Notes: generated from the sequence alone by a model not told the origin. 64,000 nucleotides of DNA from Nostoc carneum NIES-2107 (GCA_002368155.1 AP018180.1:1955947-2019946), one strand, 5' to 3'; shown: positions 1 through 8,513, counted from the first letter of the stretch. Numbers and translations: made by a program.

Positions 1-2495
1 CGCATGGCGCGGTAAGTGTCCCTTAGCGTAATTCCGGCTGGTGCTTGACGGGCGCGATCAATGATTTGCAGCAGAATGGTGCTTAACTCGTCGCTAGTGC
101 TTACCTTTTCCTGTAGGAACTGGAAACTAGCGCGGTAATACTGACCAATGGTTAAAGCCCGTTCTAGGGTTTTTTCCCCCAGTGGGTGGGCTATGCCTGG
201 GCAATTGGAGTAAAAGCTTTCGATGGCGTGAAGGATAAGAGCAATCCGCATAATATGCGTCGCCCACTTAGCCAGCCACGCTCTTTCGGATGCGTTGGTC
301 GCTTTTGTATACTCAGCCTCAGCCAAATCTATGATTCGCCCGTAAAGAGCGTCAGCTTTGGGGGATAGCGTGACATTGGTTTGTGGCAGAGCCGCCAGCC
401 AATCGTAAAGCAGGGGCAGCTTTTCACTTAGGGAGCAATAGCCCTTAGATTTTTTCTGGGGCAGGCGCTGAGGAACGGCGAACAAAAAACGCGCTTGCAA
501 TCCATTGCTGTCTTCAGGATCTTGAAATAGCTTGCGAAAAACCCCTGGTTGAATTCCTCCGCTCAAGCTTAAAGCTGAATCCTCTACAAAAAAGCTGTCG
601 TTAATTGAAACGCGATCAGAGGAAATAACCCCACCATTCCAAACTTTCAATAAAATTTGCAAACCCTCATCAGATCCGCCTTTTGCAAACTGCCCTAATG
701 ATTTAAAAAGACCATCAAGTTCATCCCGTGCCCACACTGCGCCATTGTCGCCAACTTCAGAAAGGCGCTTTACTACAGCCTGGATAGTAGCTATATCAAA
801 GATGAATTTCCGAAAAGTAGGCGCGGCAGGTTCATCGCCTTGGTGACCACCCTTTTCCCACTCTCGGTAATCAAACTGAAACTGCTTTTGTGCTTCCTGA
901 TATCGGGCATTTTCCCGTGCCTGCCTTTCCCTTAATGGATAAAAAATCAAGTCATCCCCTCTAGATTTACCGCCACCAGTCTCCAGGACGGTCGCAGTCC
1001 AGGTGATAGCTGGTATTTTGTGGGATTCGACATCTAGGTGACACCTTACACCTATAAGGCTAGCCACAGAGGGTAGCAAAGATTGCCACAAAACAACCGG
1101 ATCAATATTCCTTATTTCAGCATCGCGGCACATATCACGCGCTAACGAGGCGGGCAGCACTTCACTCCAGTTAATCGTCGCACCGCCAGCGCTCAAAAGT
1201 GCTTCCAGCCGTTGCTTTTCGCTGCTAGCCAATTCTTGTGCCTTTAGAGTTTCGGTCGCAACTATGCGGTCGAAAACTTTTCTGTCGAATTTTTGTTTAC
1301 CACTAATTTCTATGTACAATTCGTCTATTTTGCTACTCTTGTCCATTACAGAAAAGGTAGACCCCAAAATAGCGTTGACAGTGGTGACAATAGCCTCAAA
1401 CGTATATTTGATACCATTTTTATGGTCAACACTAGGCGTTGACAATACCCCATTGTCAACGTTGACAATGGCACTTTGTACTGAATTTACATTTTTATTG
1501 AGTAATGGTTGTTGCTTCTTTAACCATGCTTCGTAGCAACCCCGCAGCTTCTCATCATCCAAAGATGGGTGTTTGGCGATCGCCTCAGCATTTTTCCACC
1601 ACCCAAGAGCTTCGCCGCGAACATCAGATCCAAGAGGTGGGGTGCATCGGGAGCAAAAATCGTCGTATAGCTGTCGGGGTGTGCCGCTATAGGGGAGACT
1701 CAATTCGTCTAGCCGTCGGGCAGTGGCTACTAAATTCAGGCTAAGTTTCTGGGCTGCATCATTACGAGCGCCGTTGCCTGTTCCGCTTTCTACTAAACTG
1801 CGATCGTCTCTACCCAGGTATATCTCTAATGGTGGGCTTCCAACTGGGCTTCCAGTAATAGCCTGTGCTTGTGTTGGCGTGGGTGCAGCAAATCTGGGTG
1901 TATTCGCTGCTTGATGACGCTCAATCATTAGATCGAGTAACCACATCGGGCAGTTGGCAATTCCAATTTCTTGTGGCGATCTCACCCAATGATAACTACC
2001 CGTCTCTGGGTGTACTGATGGCGGTAGTACACTTTGCTGTCCGTCCCAGCGAAAATCGAGTTGTTCTTCTTTGCCGTCTTCCCCCTTGATTCCGGTAAGC
2101 AGTTTGAAAGCCTTTACTACACCCCAATATTGGGGTGGAACATAGTAAAGCATTTGTCTGCGCCCTGGTTTGCCAGAGCTAAAAGTTACTGTATCTGGCA
2201 GATCGCCATTGGAAAGCTTCATTAACATCGGTTCGGCACTTAGCCCATCAACGTCAATGGCTAAAATCCCTCCCGATATCTCACCTGTGCGGATGCCATA
2301 GCCTCTGGCTCTGCCTCGTAATTCGCGGGCGATCGCACCCCTAGACAATGGCTTTTCACTCTGCCAGTTGGATCGATACGGGCGCTTGCTGTCATTCACT
2401 GGGGTTAATGCCCAGCTTTCAGGAAGATGTCCCAACCCTAAAATCAGGTATTGCGATTTTTGGTAGGATTCACTATAATTTTTATGTGAATTCAA
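1..2495 (-). CDS. DUF3987-type primase/helicase-like replication protein (C-terminus outside window)
   Basis: The frame is open on the minus strand from 2495 past the left edge (over 830 residues). The N-terminus resembles the bifunctional primase/polymerase-like module of plasmid proteins (WALTPVNDSKRPYRSNW, then GIRTGEISGGILAIDVDG). The middle has a P-loop-like ETGGGKSRGD motif, followed by WARDELDGL and a KVWNGG segment typical of DUF3987 proteins. The start is TTG at 2495, chosen because a strong AAGGAGG lies 6 nt upstream (2508-2502) and no in-frame ATG is near. Its role is probably replication initiation or DNA unwinding for a plasmid-like stage of the element. A candidate antisense RNA covers its start site. 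Confidence 0.75.
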   Translation of the reverse strand, partial: MNSHKNYSESYQKSQYLILGLGHLPESWALTPVNDSKRPYRSNWQSEKPLSRGAIARELRGRARGYGIRTGEISGGILAIDVDGLSAEPMLMKLSNGDLPDTVTFSSGKPGRRQMLYYVPPQYWGVVKAFKLLTGIKGEDGKEEQLDFRWDGQQSVLPPSVHPETGSYHWVRSPQEIGIANCPMWLLDLMIERHQAANTPRFAAPTPTQAQAITGSPVGSPPLEIYLGRDDRSLVESGTGNGARNDAAQKLSLNLVATARRLDELSLPYSGTPRQLYDDFCSRCTPPLGSDVRGEALGWWKNAEAIAKHPSLDDEKLRGCYEAWLKKQQPLLNKNVNSVQSAIVNVDNGVLSTPSVDHKNGIKYTFEAIVTTVNAILGSTFSVMDKSSKIDELYIEISGKQKFDRKVFDRIVATETLKAQELASSEKQRLEALLSAGGATINWSEVLPASLARDMCRDAEIRNIDPVVLWQSLLPSVASLIGVRCHLDVESHKIPAITWTATVLETGGGKSRGDDLIFYPLRERQARENARYQEAQKQFQFDYREWEKGGHQGDEPAAPTFRKFIFDIATIQAVVKRLSEVGDNGAVWARDELDGLFKSLGQFAKGGSDEGLQILLKVWNGGVISSDRVSINDSFFVEDSALSLSGGIQPGVFRKLFQDPEDSNGLQARFLFAVPQRLPQKKSKGYCSLSEKLPLLYDWLAALPQTNVTLSPKADALYGRIIDLAEAEYTKATNASERAWLAKWATHIMRIALILHAIESFYSNCPGIAHPLGEKTLERALTIGQYYRASFQFLQEKVSTSDELSTILLQIIDRARQAPAGITLRDTYRAM
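2451..2479 (+). promoter_or_regulatory. sigma70-type promoter for a counter-transcript
   Basis: TTGCGA at 2451-2456 and a perfect TATAAT at 2474-2479 are separated by 17 bp. They lie inside the 5' end of the DUF3987 gene and point the opposite way, so a transcript would start near 2486 and run over that gene's start codon and ribosome site. Confidence 0.6.
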
Positions 2496-2650
2496 AATTA
2501 CCCTCCTTAAGGAGAAAATAAGGAGAGGTTCACAAAAACTGCCAAAGCTGGGTTACAGATAGAGCTGGTGAAAGCTCAATGTTTCTGTAAAAATTGAATT
2601 GAAATGAATTTTTGTGGGCTTTGGCAGTAATGTGAAGCCCCTTTTTTTTT
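2486..2650 (+). ncRNA. candidate antisense (copy-control-like) RNA over the replication gene start
   Basis: Between the + strand promoter (2451-2479) and a terminator (GGGCTT at 2616-2621 pairing with AAGCCC at 2635-2640, then nine T at 2642-2650) lies about 165 nt with no ORF. It can fold into nested helices: CTGCCAAAGC (2539-2548) with GCTTTGGCAG (2618-2627), TTACAGA with TCTGTAA, and GAGCT with AGCTC. The RNA is complementary to the TTG start and AAGGAGG of the DUF3987 gene. This is the arrangement of countertranscribed RNAs that control plasmid replication genes. The function is inferred; promoter, folds and terminator are seen directly. Confidence 0.6.
2616..2650 (+). terminator. intrinsic terminator of the antisense RNA
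   Basis: A 6-bp stem GGGCTT/AAGCCC with a 13-nt loop is followed directly by C and nine T residues on the + strand. Confidence 0.75.
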
Positions 2651-3011
2651 AGGTAATCGCGCTAACTGAAGCGTGTCTTTGTTAGTAGAAAACTGCGTTT
2701 AGGCTTTTAGCACCCACATTGGGTAAATTTAAAGTGTACTGCATTAACATTAGATAATACAACAAAAAATTGGATTTGTGGAAGTATTTTCATAATCCTG
2801 AAATCCTTGTAAAGTCTGGCTTTCTTTTACATTATGATGTGGTGAAAAACTCCCAATAATTGTTTTAAGAATTGCGAGATTAGAAAAATTTTTCTAAGGT
2901 TGAATTCAATACAGATTTAGATTCGATGCGGGGCGTTCCACAAGGTTGCCGGAGGCATCGCTAAAATTGCAACCCTGGAAAATTTTTTCTAGGGTTGAAT
3001 TCAACGCAGAT
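2651..3011. repeat. intergenic: two direct repeats with palindromes and an ATTCGATGCGG tail
   Basis: No gene is seen. A unit made of a palindrome (TAGAAAAATTTTTCTA at 2881-2896; AACCCT...AGGGTT at 2971-2996) followed by GAATTCAA, CAGATTTAG and ATTCGATGCGG occurs twice, about 97 bp apart. The second copy runs into the last codons of the ATPase gene that ends at 3012, so its C-terminus (APHRI) is made of repeat sequence. The CCCCGCATCGAAT part recurs at about 9105 and 10084. Confidence 0.7.
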
Positions 3012-4880
3012 TTAGATTCGATGCGGAGCGATCGCGTAGCCATCTTTTTCGCTACCAACCAGATTTTCTGCTTGCACCAGGGCGGCTAAGGCTTCGCGCA
3101 GATAACGAACACTTGGCTTTTCTTTACCCCACTTCCGCGAGTTTCTGATTGCATCAAATGTGACAGGAAAGCTAACAGCACCCTTGATGATCGACATAAT
3201 TTGCTCAAAATCCACAACCACCGCTTCCTGGGGTTCGATGTCTTCATGGGGTGTGAGGGAGAAAAAGCCCTCCAGTTGGTTAATCACCGAATTGGGCGTG
3301 GCTTTGTGCTGTTGTACCAACTCCGGGAATAAGCCTAGAAGCGATCGCGCTGGGTCTGGCTGACCATTTCCTGGGTGATTCTCAGTCTTCAACCATTCTG
3401 GCATCACCCCCAACTCCCCGCCGGCGACAGGCTCACCAAAGTTATTAGGATTAGCCTTGAAGTAAGCACCACTGGCAACATTAATCTTTCTCAGTCCTGA
3501 AACCTTCACGGATTGGGCTACACAGCCAATAAAGCTAACTGACTGCTTAAAAGTGTCAGCCAGTCCCGCTGTCGCTTTGCCTGCTATAGAGGATAGGTTA
3601 GAGGCGTGAAGGACAAGGATTAGCGTGCCCCCGCACTTAGCAAAGCGGTTGAGTAAATATTGAATCGCCCAAGTGCGATCGCCCTCCTCTAGGAGTGAAA
3701 GTAACCGCGTGGCTTCATCAATGACCAAAAGAAGGTTCTGATTGGTGTATGGTTCAGCCCCATCTAACTTCCTGAGAAACAGCAACAACTCATCAGTTAC
3801 TGACTTATCAGCTGCGTCTGAGTCTCTGTTAGGGAAACTCAAAGCAGATGTGAGGTTGCAGGCAAACGGGTAAACATCAACGCCCGCCGTGAAATATTGA
3901 GTATCAAGGCTAGAATCTAGTGCTTTTGATAGTGTGGCTAGGATTGCGGCTAGAGTACCTTTACCGCCGCGCTGAGTACCACAAATAACCACAACCTGAG
4001 AGCCTAAGCACTCATCAATCTTGAATCCGCCCTCAATTAAGCGATTGACCACTGCTTTTGCTCTTTGGTCTAGGGGTAGTTCGCGGTTGATAGAAGCAGG
4101 CGATAGCGAAGCGCTGCCGCCTACGGCAGATCGCTCTTGCTGGATAGCTCTGTGTACCTCTGTAATCTCGGTTTTTGGCGGTTTTCCAGTGATTGCTGGC
4201 TGTTGAGTGACTGATTCAATCTGAATTACTCTCTCGCAGTCAATCTTGCTACTAACGTATTGCACCTGGGCAACATGGCTCTGTGTTGTCTCAAAGGCAG
4301 GAAATTTACCATGTAGGCTGTATTGCTCTTTCAGCCATCGGTAGGCGTAAAACCGCTTACCTGATTCAAGCTGGTTTAGACACTCTGTAATCGTTGTCAT
4401 GCATTCTCGCAGCATGATGTATTCTTGCCTTTCCGCAGGGTGCAAATACAGCTTTAACTGCTCAAATTCGTCGTAACCATCAAGGAATTCTTTTCTTGCC
4501 TCAGAATTTCCCATACTGCCTACCACATTAAGCAGTCCGCCTCGGATAAATGGGAAAGGGTTAAAAGTCCCAGTACTGGATGTATCTTGGATTTGCGCCC
4601 AAATGTAACCTGTAGCACCCAATAACAAGCCAACTGGGGCAAGGGGTGATGTTGCGTGAAAGATTGCGCCAACGATTACAGTGGCAATCCCTGCGGTCTT
4701 AGCTAGGCTACTGCCTATTTTTTCTTCATGGGCGAGTTCGAGTAATTGGTCTTTTCTCTCAGCCAACCATTCTGCTGTGTGTCCGGCTTCTAAGAATTCA
4801 ATTTCAGGATACTGGCTGATAATGGCTGCGGTTTCGCGTGTTATCAGTTTTACTGGGCGATTGTTATTATTATTTTGCAT
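3012..4880 (-). CDS. membrane-associated P-loop ATPase of plasmid type
   Basis: 622 residues from ATG 4880. There is a hydrophobic segment around residues 65-95 (GIATVIVGAIFHATSPLAP), then in the second half a Walker A (GTQRGGKGT), a Walker B (NLLLVIDEATR) and a sensor-like ILVLHASN stretch. This resembles TraG/FtsK/Zot-like NTPases of conjugation, phage assembly or plasmid maintenance, but I cannot assign it to one family. It is followed by two small membrane-protein genes on its 5' side in the same direction, which could form a membrane complex. A GTG at 4946 would add 22 residues, but those codons lie in a MITE-like repeat, so the ATG is preferred. Confidence 0.6.
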   Translation of the reverse strand: MQNNNNNRPVKLITRETAAIISQYPEIEFLEAGHTAEWLAERKDQLLELAHEEKIGSSLAKTAGIATVIVGAIFHATSPLAPVGLLLGATGYIWAQIQDTSSTGTFNPFPFIRGGLLNVVGSMGNSEARKEFLDGYDEFEQLKLYLHPAERQEYIMLRECMTTITECLNQLESGKRFYAYRWLKEQYSLHGKFPAFETTQSHVAQVQYVSSKIDCERVIQIESVTQQPAITGKPPKTEITEVHRAIQQERSAVGGSASLSPASINRELPLDQRAKAVVNRLIEGGFKIDECLGSQVVVICGTQRGGKGTLAAILATLSKALDSSLDTQYFTAGVDVYPFACNLTSALSFPNRDSDAADKSVTDELLLFLRKLDGAEPYTNQNLLLVIDEATRLLSLLEEGDRTWAIQYLLNRFAKCGGTLILVLHASNLSSIAGKATAGLADTFKQSVSFIGCVAQSVKVSGLRKINVASGAYFKANPNNFGEPVAGGELGVMPEWLKTENHPGNGQPDPARSLLGLFPELVQQHKATPNSVINQLEGFFSLTPHEDIEPQEAVVVDFEQIMSIIKGAVSFPVTFDAIRNSRKWGKEKPSVRYLREALAALVQAENLVGSEKDGYAIAPHRI

Positions 4881-4896
4881 ACGTTTTTTAAGGTAG

Positions 4897-5000
4897 TAGT
4901 CTGTCAGGGTTGAAATGAGGGACAGTAGTGTGAGCGTCTCGCTCACGCGGGCAAGATGCCCGCACTACCAAAAATTCCTCAAAACAAAATTGACAGACTA
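4897..5000. mobile_element. 104-bp MITE-like element with TIRs and 4-bp target duplication
   Basis: TAGTCTGTCA at 4897-4906 and its inverse TGACAGACTA at 4991-5000 are terminal inverted repeats. GTAG flanks both ends (4893-4896 and 5001-5004). The inside is a nested hairpin containing GTGAGCG/CGCTCAC and GGGCAAGATGCCC. There is no coding capacity. It separates the ATPase gene from its upstream neighbours. Confidence 0.7.
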
Positions 5001-5061
5001 GTAGGTGGTTGTGGGGTGTGGTAGATGCGACCCGCGATCGCTATATTTGCCTTTTGAGTTC

Positions 5062-5087
5062 AACCTGAGAAAAATTTTTCTCAGGTT
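5062..5087. repeat. 26-bp perfect palindrome, copy of an element-specific family
   Basis: AACCTGAGAAAAA joined to its exact inverse. It lies 13 bp past the stop of the membrane-protein gene ending at 5100. Related copies are at 2881, 2971, 9985, 11218 and 21495, most of them just after gene ends, which suggests terminators or protein-binding sites. Confidence 0.7.
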
Positions 5088-5099
5088 ATGAACCGTGCT

Positions 5100-5750
5100 T
5101 TATTTGCCTGAGAGAACCTTTTCACCCCAGCGCCCTAGTTCCGCGCAGAAGATAGTGAAAACGTTAAACATAATGCATTGAAGGACAACGCCTGGGTCTT
5201 CAAATCCCCAAGGGTTACGAGAGGCGATCGTCAAAATAAAGTCAAACGTCCAGAGCGCGACGGCGATCGCACCGATTACCTTCTTGTCTGCGTTAGCGAA
5301 CTTTGAGCCATTGAATGCTGCTGATTGAAAGCTTTGGATAACAAACGAAATCCCGACGCAGATGTAAAACAATGGGCTTGCGAGTAGTCCCGCGTGTGCC
5401 GAAATGCTGGGCGGAGTCAGGCTAAGAGCCATCCCAGGCAACCAGCCCCAACCAGTCCACTGGTTCTCATACCAGGGAAATAGGGGAGAGCCTTGGAATA
5501 GAATTTGCCAATAGCCATCAGATGAAAGCACTACAAGGAATATAAACATTAATTTTCCTAGAAATGTGCTGCCCGTCGCCCCAGGTGTAAGCATCTGATG
5601 GAAGATAATTGTCACCAGACTAAAAGGAAATAGTGCGACCTTGAGCGTCCAATCCACTAGCGTTTCTAAAAATGTCTTTCTACCTTTTGATGCTGACGGC
5701 GCTTGCTCTGACTCTGACTGTTTTGGTGATTCTGGTTTCTTAATTGCCAT
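5100..5750 (-). CDS. hypothetical integral membrane protein
   Basis: 216 residues from ATG 5750, preferred over a longer start because it only slightly overlaps the upstream gene (stop at 5740). A charged, Pro/Ser/Gln-rich N-terminus (KKPESPKQSESEQ) is followed by about four hydrophobic segments (FPFSLVTIIFH, LMFIFLVVLSS, PLFYICVGISFVI, GAIAVALWTFDFILTI) and a last one near the C-terminus. I do not recognise the family. It sits in a run of small minus-strand genes between a P-loop ATPase and a ParM/ParR pair, so a role in a membrane complex of the plasmid-like module is possible. Confidence 0.55.
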   Translation of the reverse strand: MAIKKPESPKQSESEQAPSASKGRKTFLETLVDWTLKVALFPFSLVTIIFHQMLTPGATGSTFLGKLMFIFLVVLSSDGYWQILFQGSPLFPWYENQWTGWGWLPGMALSLTPPSISAHAGLLASPLFYICVGISFVIQSFQSAAFNGSKFANADKKVIGAIAVALWTFDFILTIASRNPWGFEDPGVVLQCIMFNVFTIFCAELGRWGEKVLSGK

Positions 5751-6159
5751 CGTTAGGTGCGTCCTGACAAGCTGTCTGTGATGTGTACTTCGAGATAAAC
5801 CGCCCTTTAACAATCCGACCAATACAAAAGTCGGCGGCATCGTAAACCCATGCCTGCTTTGTGGCGTATCGGTTTAGTGTTGTTTTTTTGAGTCGTGGGA
5901 GCCTCACCGGGTCGTCTAGATAGTCGCTTAGGGTCAACGTCTCCCCAGTCCGTACTAACCCCGTCTGTGAGAGTTTGTCGCTGGTCTTTTTTCGTTCAGC
6001 TAGCTCTTGCCTTTTTCGTTCCTGCTGGCTCTGTAGCTCCTGAGATGCCATGTAAGCTGGCATCTTGTAGCCCAGATTGATGAATAGAGGGGATACCAAA
6101 AAAAGCATCCCCGCCCCGCCAGCAAGGAACGGAGCAATATATTTGTCCGTTCTGCTCAC
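5740..6159 (-). CDS. hypothetical small membrane protein
   Basis: 139 residues from GTG 6159, chosen because AGGAG lies 5 nt upstream and the upstream gene ends 8 bp away. One transmembrane segment (FLAGGAGMLFLVSPLFINLGY) near the N-terminus is followed by a charged, coiled-coil-like stretch rich in Gln, Glu, Arg and Lys, then a soluble tail. The family is not recognised. The 11-bp overlap with the next gene suggests co-translation and a shared complex. Confidence 0.5.
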   Translation of the reverse strand: MSRTDKYIAPFLAGGAGMLFLVSPLFINLGYKMPAYMASQELQSQQERKRQELAERKKTSDKLSQTGLVRTGETLTLSDYLDDPVRLPRLKKTTLNRYATKQAWVYDAADFCIGRIVKGRFISKYTSQTACQDAPNDGN

Positions 6160-6167
6160 GTTAACTC

Positions 6168-6431
6168 CTATGCTTCTTGAATCAGCGCCCGAATCAGCGC
6201 TACTTTTTCCCAAGATTTAAGCTCGTGCAACCTATCCACTACCGCTTCTGCATTCTCGGTTATTGGTTCGTTAGAATCGCTGCCAAGCCAAAGTTCATGG
6301 GCAATACGACCAATTAACCAGAGGCAATCATTCTCAGCCATCCCGGATAAATCCTCGCCCCAAGTCTCAGTCATCTCTGCAATTAACTTGTTGTCCGCAG
6401 ACAAACTAAAAAATCCAACTGGTTTAGACAT
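6168..6431 (-). CDS. hypothetical small protein
   Basis: 87 residues from ATG 6431 (MSKPVGFFSL); AGGA lies upstream. It is acidic and mostly helical by composition (WLIGRIAHELWLG, ENAEAVVDRLHELKSWEKVALIRALIQEA). No domain is recognised. It belongs to the minus-strand run of small genes from 7192 to 5100, probably one operon. Confidence 0.5.
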   Translation of the reverse strand: MSKPVGFFSLSADNKLIAEMTETWGEDLSGMAENDCLWLIGRIAHELWLGSDSNEPITENAEAVVDRLHELKSWEKVALIRALIQEA

Positions 6432-6526
6432 TGTTAAAATCCTATATGTTGTGTATTTACGTGCGACGTAGATGCATCCTGTGGGTGTGATCGCAGTGAT
6501 TGGAACCCAATGCGATCGCATACCCA

Positions 6527-6799
6527 TCAAAAAAGCGACATCTGAACAGCCTTCTCACTAACTACCGATACCTGCGATGCCCTGTAACCAGGTACGTGGT
6601 AGCACTTGCGGAGGCTGTTCTTGTTGAGAATCAGTTCGCCCTTCCGTCGTTGCCCTGGCAGTGGGACAAACTTAAACCTGGGGTGGTCAATGCGGGCATA
6701 GGGGTCGCTGTACAAATATCGGTAAAGAACACCGTCTATCTGGTAGACCGCGCCGCCTTGCAGCCTTGTTGCTTCATAAATCTGCTCTAACTGTTGCAT
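6527..6799 (-). CDS. hypothetical small protein
   Basis: 90 residues (MQQLEQIYEATRLQGG...). It has a basic middle (PLPGQRRKGELILNKN) and aromatic residues, with no recognised domain. Its ATG overlaps the stop of the upstream gene by 1 bp (6799), a sign of translational coupling in the same operon. Confidence 0.45.
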   Translation of the reverse strand: MQQLEQIYEATRLQGGAVYQIDGVLYRYLYSDPYARIDHPRFKFVPLPGQRRKGELILNKNSLRKCYHVPGYRASQVSVVSEKAVQMSLF

Positions 6800-7014
6800 T
6801 ACACACCTCTTAACCTGTCAGCCGCCCAATTCAACGCGCTTAACCCATCAGCGAGGGTGAAATCAGCGTCCTCTCTACCCTCTGTGCAGAGGTGTCGAAA
6901 CACCTGCGGGTATTTGGTTTTAAAGTTTTGAAGCTGAGAAGCGATCGCCTCCAAGAACTTGAGTGCCTCATCCTTCGATGCCTGATCCAAATACAGCGCC
7001 CTATCAATTCCCAT
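6799..7014 (-). CDS. hypothetical small protein
   Basis: 71 residues (MGIDRALYLDQASKDEALKF...). It is mostly helical and acidic. It overlaps the ParR-like gene by 11 bp upstream and touches the next gene downstream, so it is probably translated with the partition pair. No family is recognised. Confidence 0.45.
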   Translation of the reverse strand: MGIDRALYLDQASKDEALKFLEAIASQLQNFKTKYPQVFRHLCTEGREDADFTLADGLSALNWAADRLRGV

Positions 7015-7192
7015 CTCGTTCTCCTAGTTGCAGTAACGTTACAGTGACTAGCTTCTGGCGTTGTTCTCGCACAGAAGCGCGGATAATTTCGCCCAACCAT
7101 TTACTAGGTGGTGTACCATCGCGGTCTGCAAGCGCCCGAATAATTGGTACTAAATCACCAGGGACATGGTAAGAAATTCGTTCTGCTTTCAT
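7004..7192 (-). CDS. ParR-like ribbon-helix-helix protein
   Basis: 62 residues. The N-terminal half reads as a ribbon-helix-helix fold (a short beta strand RISYHVPGDL, then helices LVPIIRALADRDG and PPSKWLGEIIRASVREQ). Its ATG overlaps the stop of the actin-like gene by 4 bp (ATGA). In type II partition systems a ParM-like filament is capped by an RHH adaptor bound to a centromere; the gene order and the repeat array upstream (8396-8513) fit that. Assignment rests on context plus fold pattern. Confidence 0.6.
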   Translation of the reverse strand: MKAERISYHVPGDLVPIIRALADRDGTPPSKWLGEIIRASVREQRQKLVTVTLLQLGERDGN

Positions 7193-8331
7193 TGGTTTTC
7201 CTCCTTTAATCCAAGTAAGCTAATGGTTCCAGGGTTTGGTAATACAATCAGGCGATCGCTATTAGGGAACTGCGACTTAACAAAGTCCTCTATGGGCGGT
7301 ATTTCAAAGCCTCCGCCGCAGCAGAAGACATAATCACCATCTAGCAAAACATCATCAACCTCTCTAAGTACTTTCCTGGTGGCTGGATGCTTGTCTTTCC
7401 AGTCCTGTAATGCGGTCGCAAGGTTAACACCCAAGTCGTTGCGAGAGCCTGCCACGATTGCTTGGTATTTATCTCCAACAACTTTGGAGCGTTCTAGGGC
7501 TTTGCGTAGCTGGTCAAGATAGATGGTTTCATGGTCACCCGTGTTGGCAGTTTCAGAGAACTTATCAACAATTGCAATCACGCCGCCGCCACTGCCAGAG
7601 CGTGGTATACCCGCTAATGGTTTACTGCCAAAGCAGTTATAGGGTGTCAGGGTGATTGTGCCGTTGCCAATGTCCAATATGTAAAACAGTCTGGCTTTTG
7701 GGTCTTTCTCCTTTATCAGTTTGTGGGCTGCGATCGCGCCGCCGTAACCTTCAGGGTGAGCTATAAAGTACCGCCATTGGGTCTGATAAGTGATGCCATC
7801 CTTTGAGAACTCTTTGACTTTCTGGAGATTGTTGAACAGTTCCTCACCACGAGCCAGAGCCAAGCAATCAATATCAATTGATAAGTGCTTACGTGTGCGA
7901 TCTCCATTAACTCTTGTTGCTTCATCTAGAAAAGTTGGATGGGATGCGATCGCGCCCAGAACCATGTGAGGAAAGTATTTTACTTTCGCCCCAGGTGTTG
8001 TCCCAACTTCAATGCGCTGCTTTGAATTGTTGATAATCTCAGCGTCCGCACCAACCAGCCAACTTTTACCGTCCCAATCGAATGCCCCAAGCATACTCTG
8101 TGGACTAGAAACCTGCGAGATAACAGACCGGATAGCATCAAAGTAATCGTTCGCTAGAAATTTGATGCGACCATTGCCTGCATCAATCTTCAAGCGCGAC
8201 ACTTTGACCCGCTTCTGATTCTTACCTCTGGTACGCTTTTGTGGTGGCGCATCCTCAAGTACCGCCGCGTCGCCAACGTTTATCAAATCATCTATAGATT
8301 CAATCGTGGCTAGTCCATTAGACTCGCTCAA
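7189..8331 (-). CDS. ParM/StbA-like actin-family ATPase
   Basis: 380 residues. Actin-fold landmarks are present in order: a phosphate-1 loop (LKIDAGNGRIK, about residue 47), phosphate-2 (FYILDIGNGTITL, about residue 207) and an adenosine motif (VFCCGGGFE, about residue 335). A basic N-terminal stretch (KKRTRGKNQKRVK type) precedes the first motif. Such proteins form filaments that push plasmid copies apart. It is followed by an overlapping RHH gene and preceded by an array of TTTCA/TGAAA sites, together a full partition cassette. That is unusual in a chromosomal excision element and suggests a plasmid origin or an autonomous stage. Confidence 0.8.
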   Translation of the reverse strand: MSESNGLATIESIDDLINVGDAAVLEDAPPQKRTRGKNQKRVKVSRLKIDAGNGRIKFLANDYFDAIRSVISQVSSPQSMLGAFDWDGKSWLVGADAEIINNSKQRIEVGTTPGAKVKYFPHMVLGAIASHPTFLDEATRVNGDRTRKHLSIDIDCLALARGEELFNNLQKVKEFSKDGITYQTQWRYFIAHPEGYGGAIAAHKLIKEKDPKARLFYILDIGNGTITLTPYNCFGSKPLAGIPRSGSGGGVIAIVDKFSETANTGDHETIYLDQLRKALERSKVVGDKYQAIVAGSRNDLGVNLATALQDWKDKHPATRKVLREVDDVLLDGDYVFCCGGGFEIPPIEDFVKSQFPNSDRLIVLPNPGTISLLGLKEENQ

Positions 8332-8395
8332 AATTACCTCCTTCGTTTACGTTATTTATCTGAATTAAGTACTTGCTTAATGCTTTTAAAGCGCC

Positions 8396-8513
8396 GTTTC
8401 ACGCTTCATGTTTCACGCGCTTAATGGCGTTTCATTCTGTTTCACGACCCTGAAACACTGATACAACCGTTGAAACACGCAACATGAAACAGGTTATGAA
8501 ACAAATCTGAAAC
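8396..8513. repeat. centromere-like array of GTTTCA/TGAAAC sites
   Basis: Four GTTTCA sites (8396, 8410, 8429, 8439) are followed by five sites in the opposite direction, TGAAAC (8451, 8471, 8485, 8497, 8508). The spacing is 10-20 bp. They lie just upstream of the actin-like gene, where parC-type centromeres and ParR autoregulation sites are usually found. Confidence 0.7.

Noticed and set aside
1264-2225. Several + strand frames of 60-90 codons
   Set aside because: They lie opposite the long open minus-strand DUF3987 gene, overlap one another and have no family resemblance.
6500-7172. Plus-strand ORFs opposite the small partition-operon genes
   Set aside because: The minus-strand genes overlap in start-stop fashion as an operon; the + frames do not.
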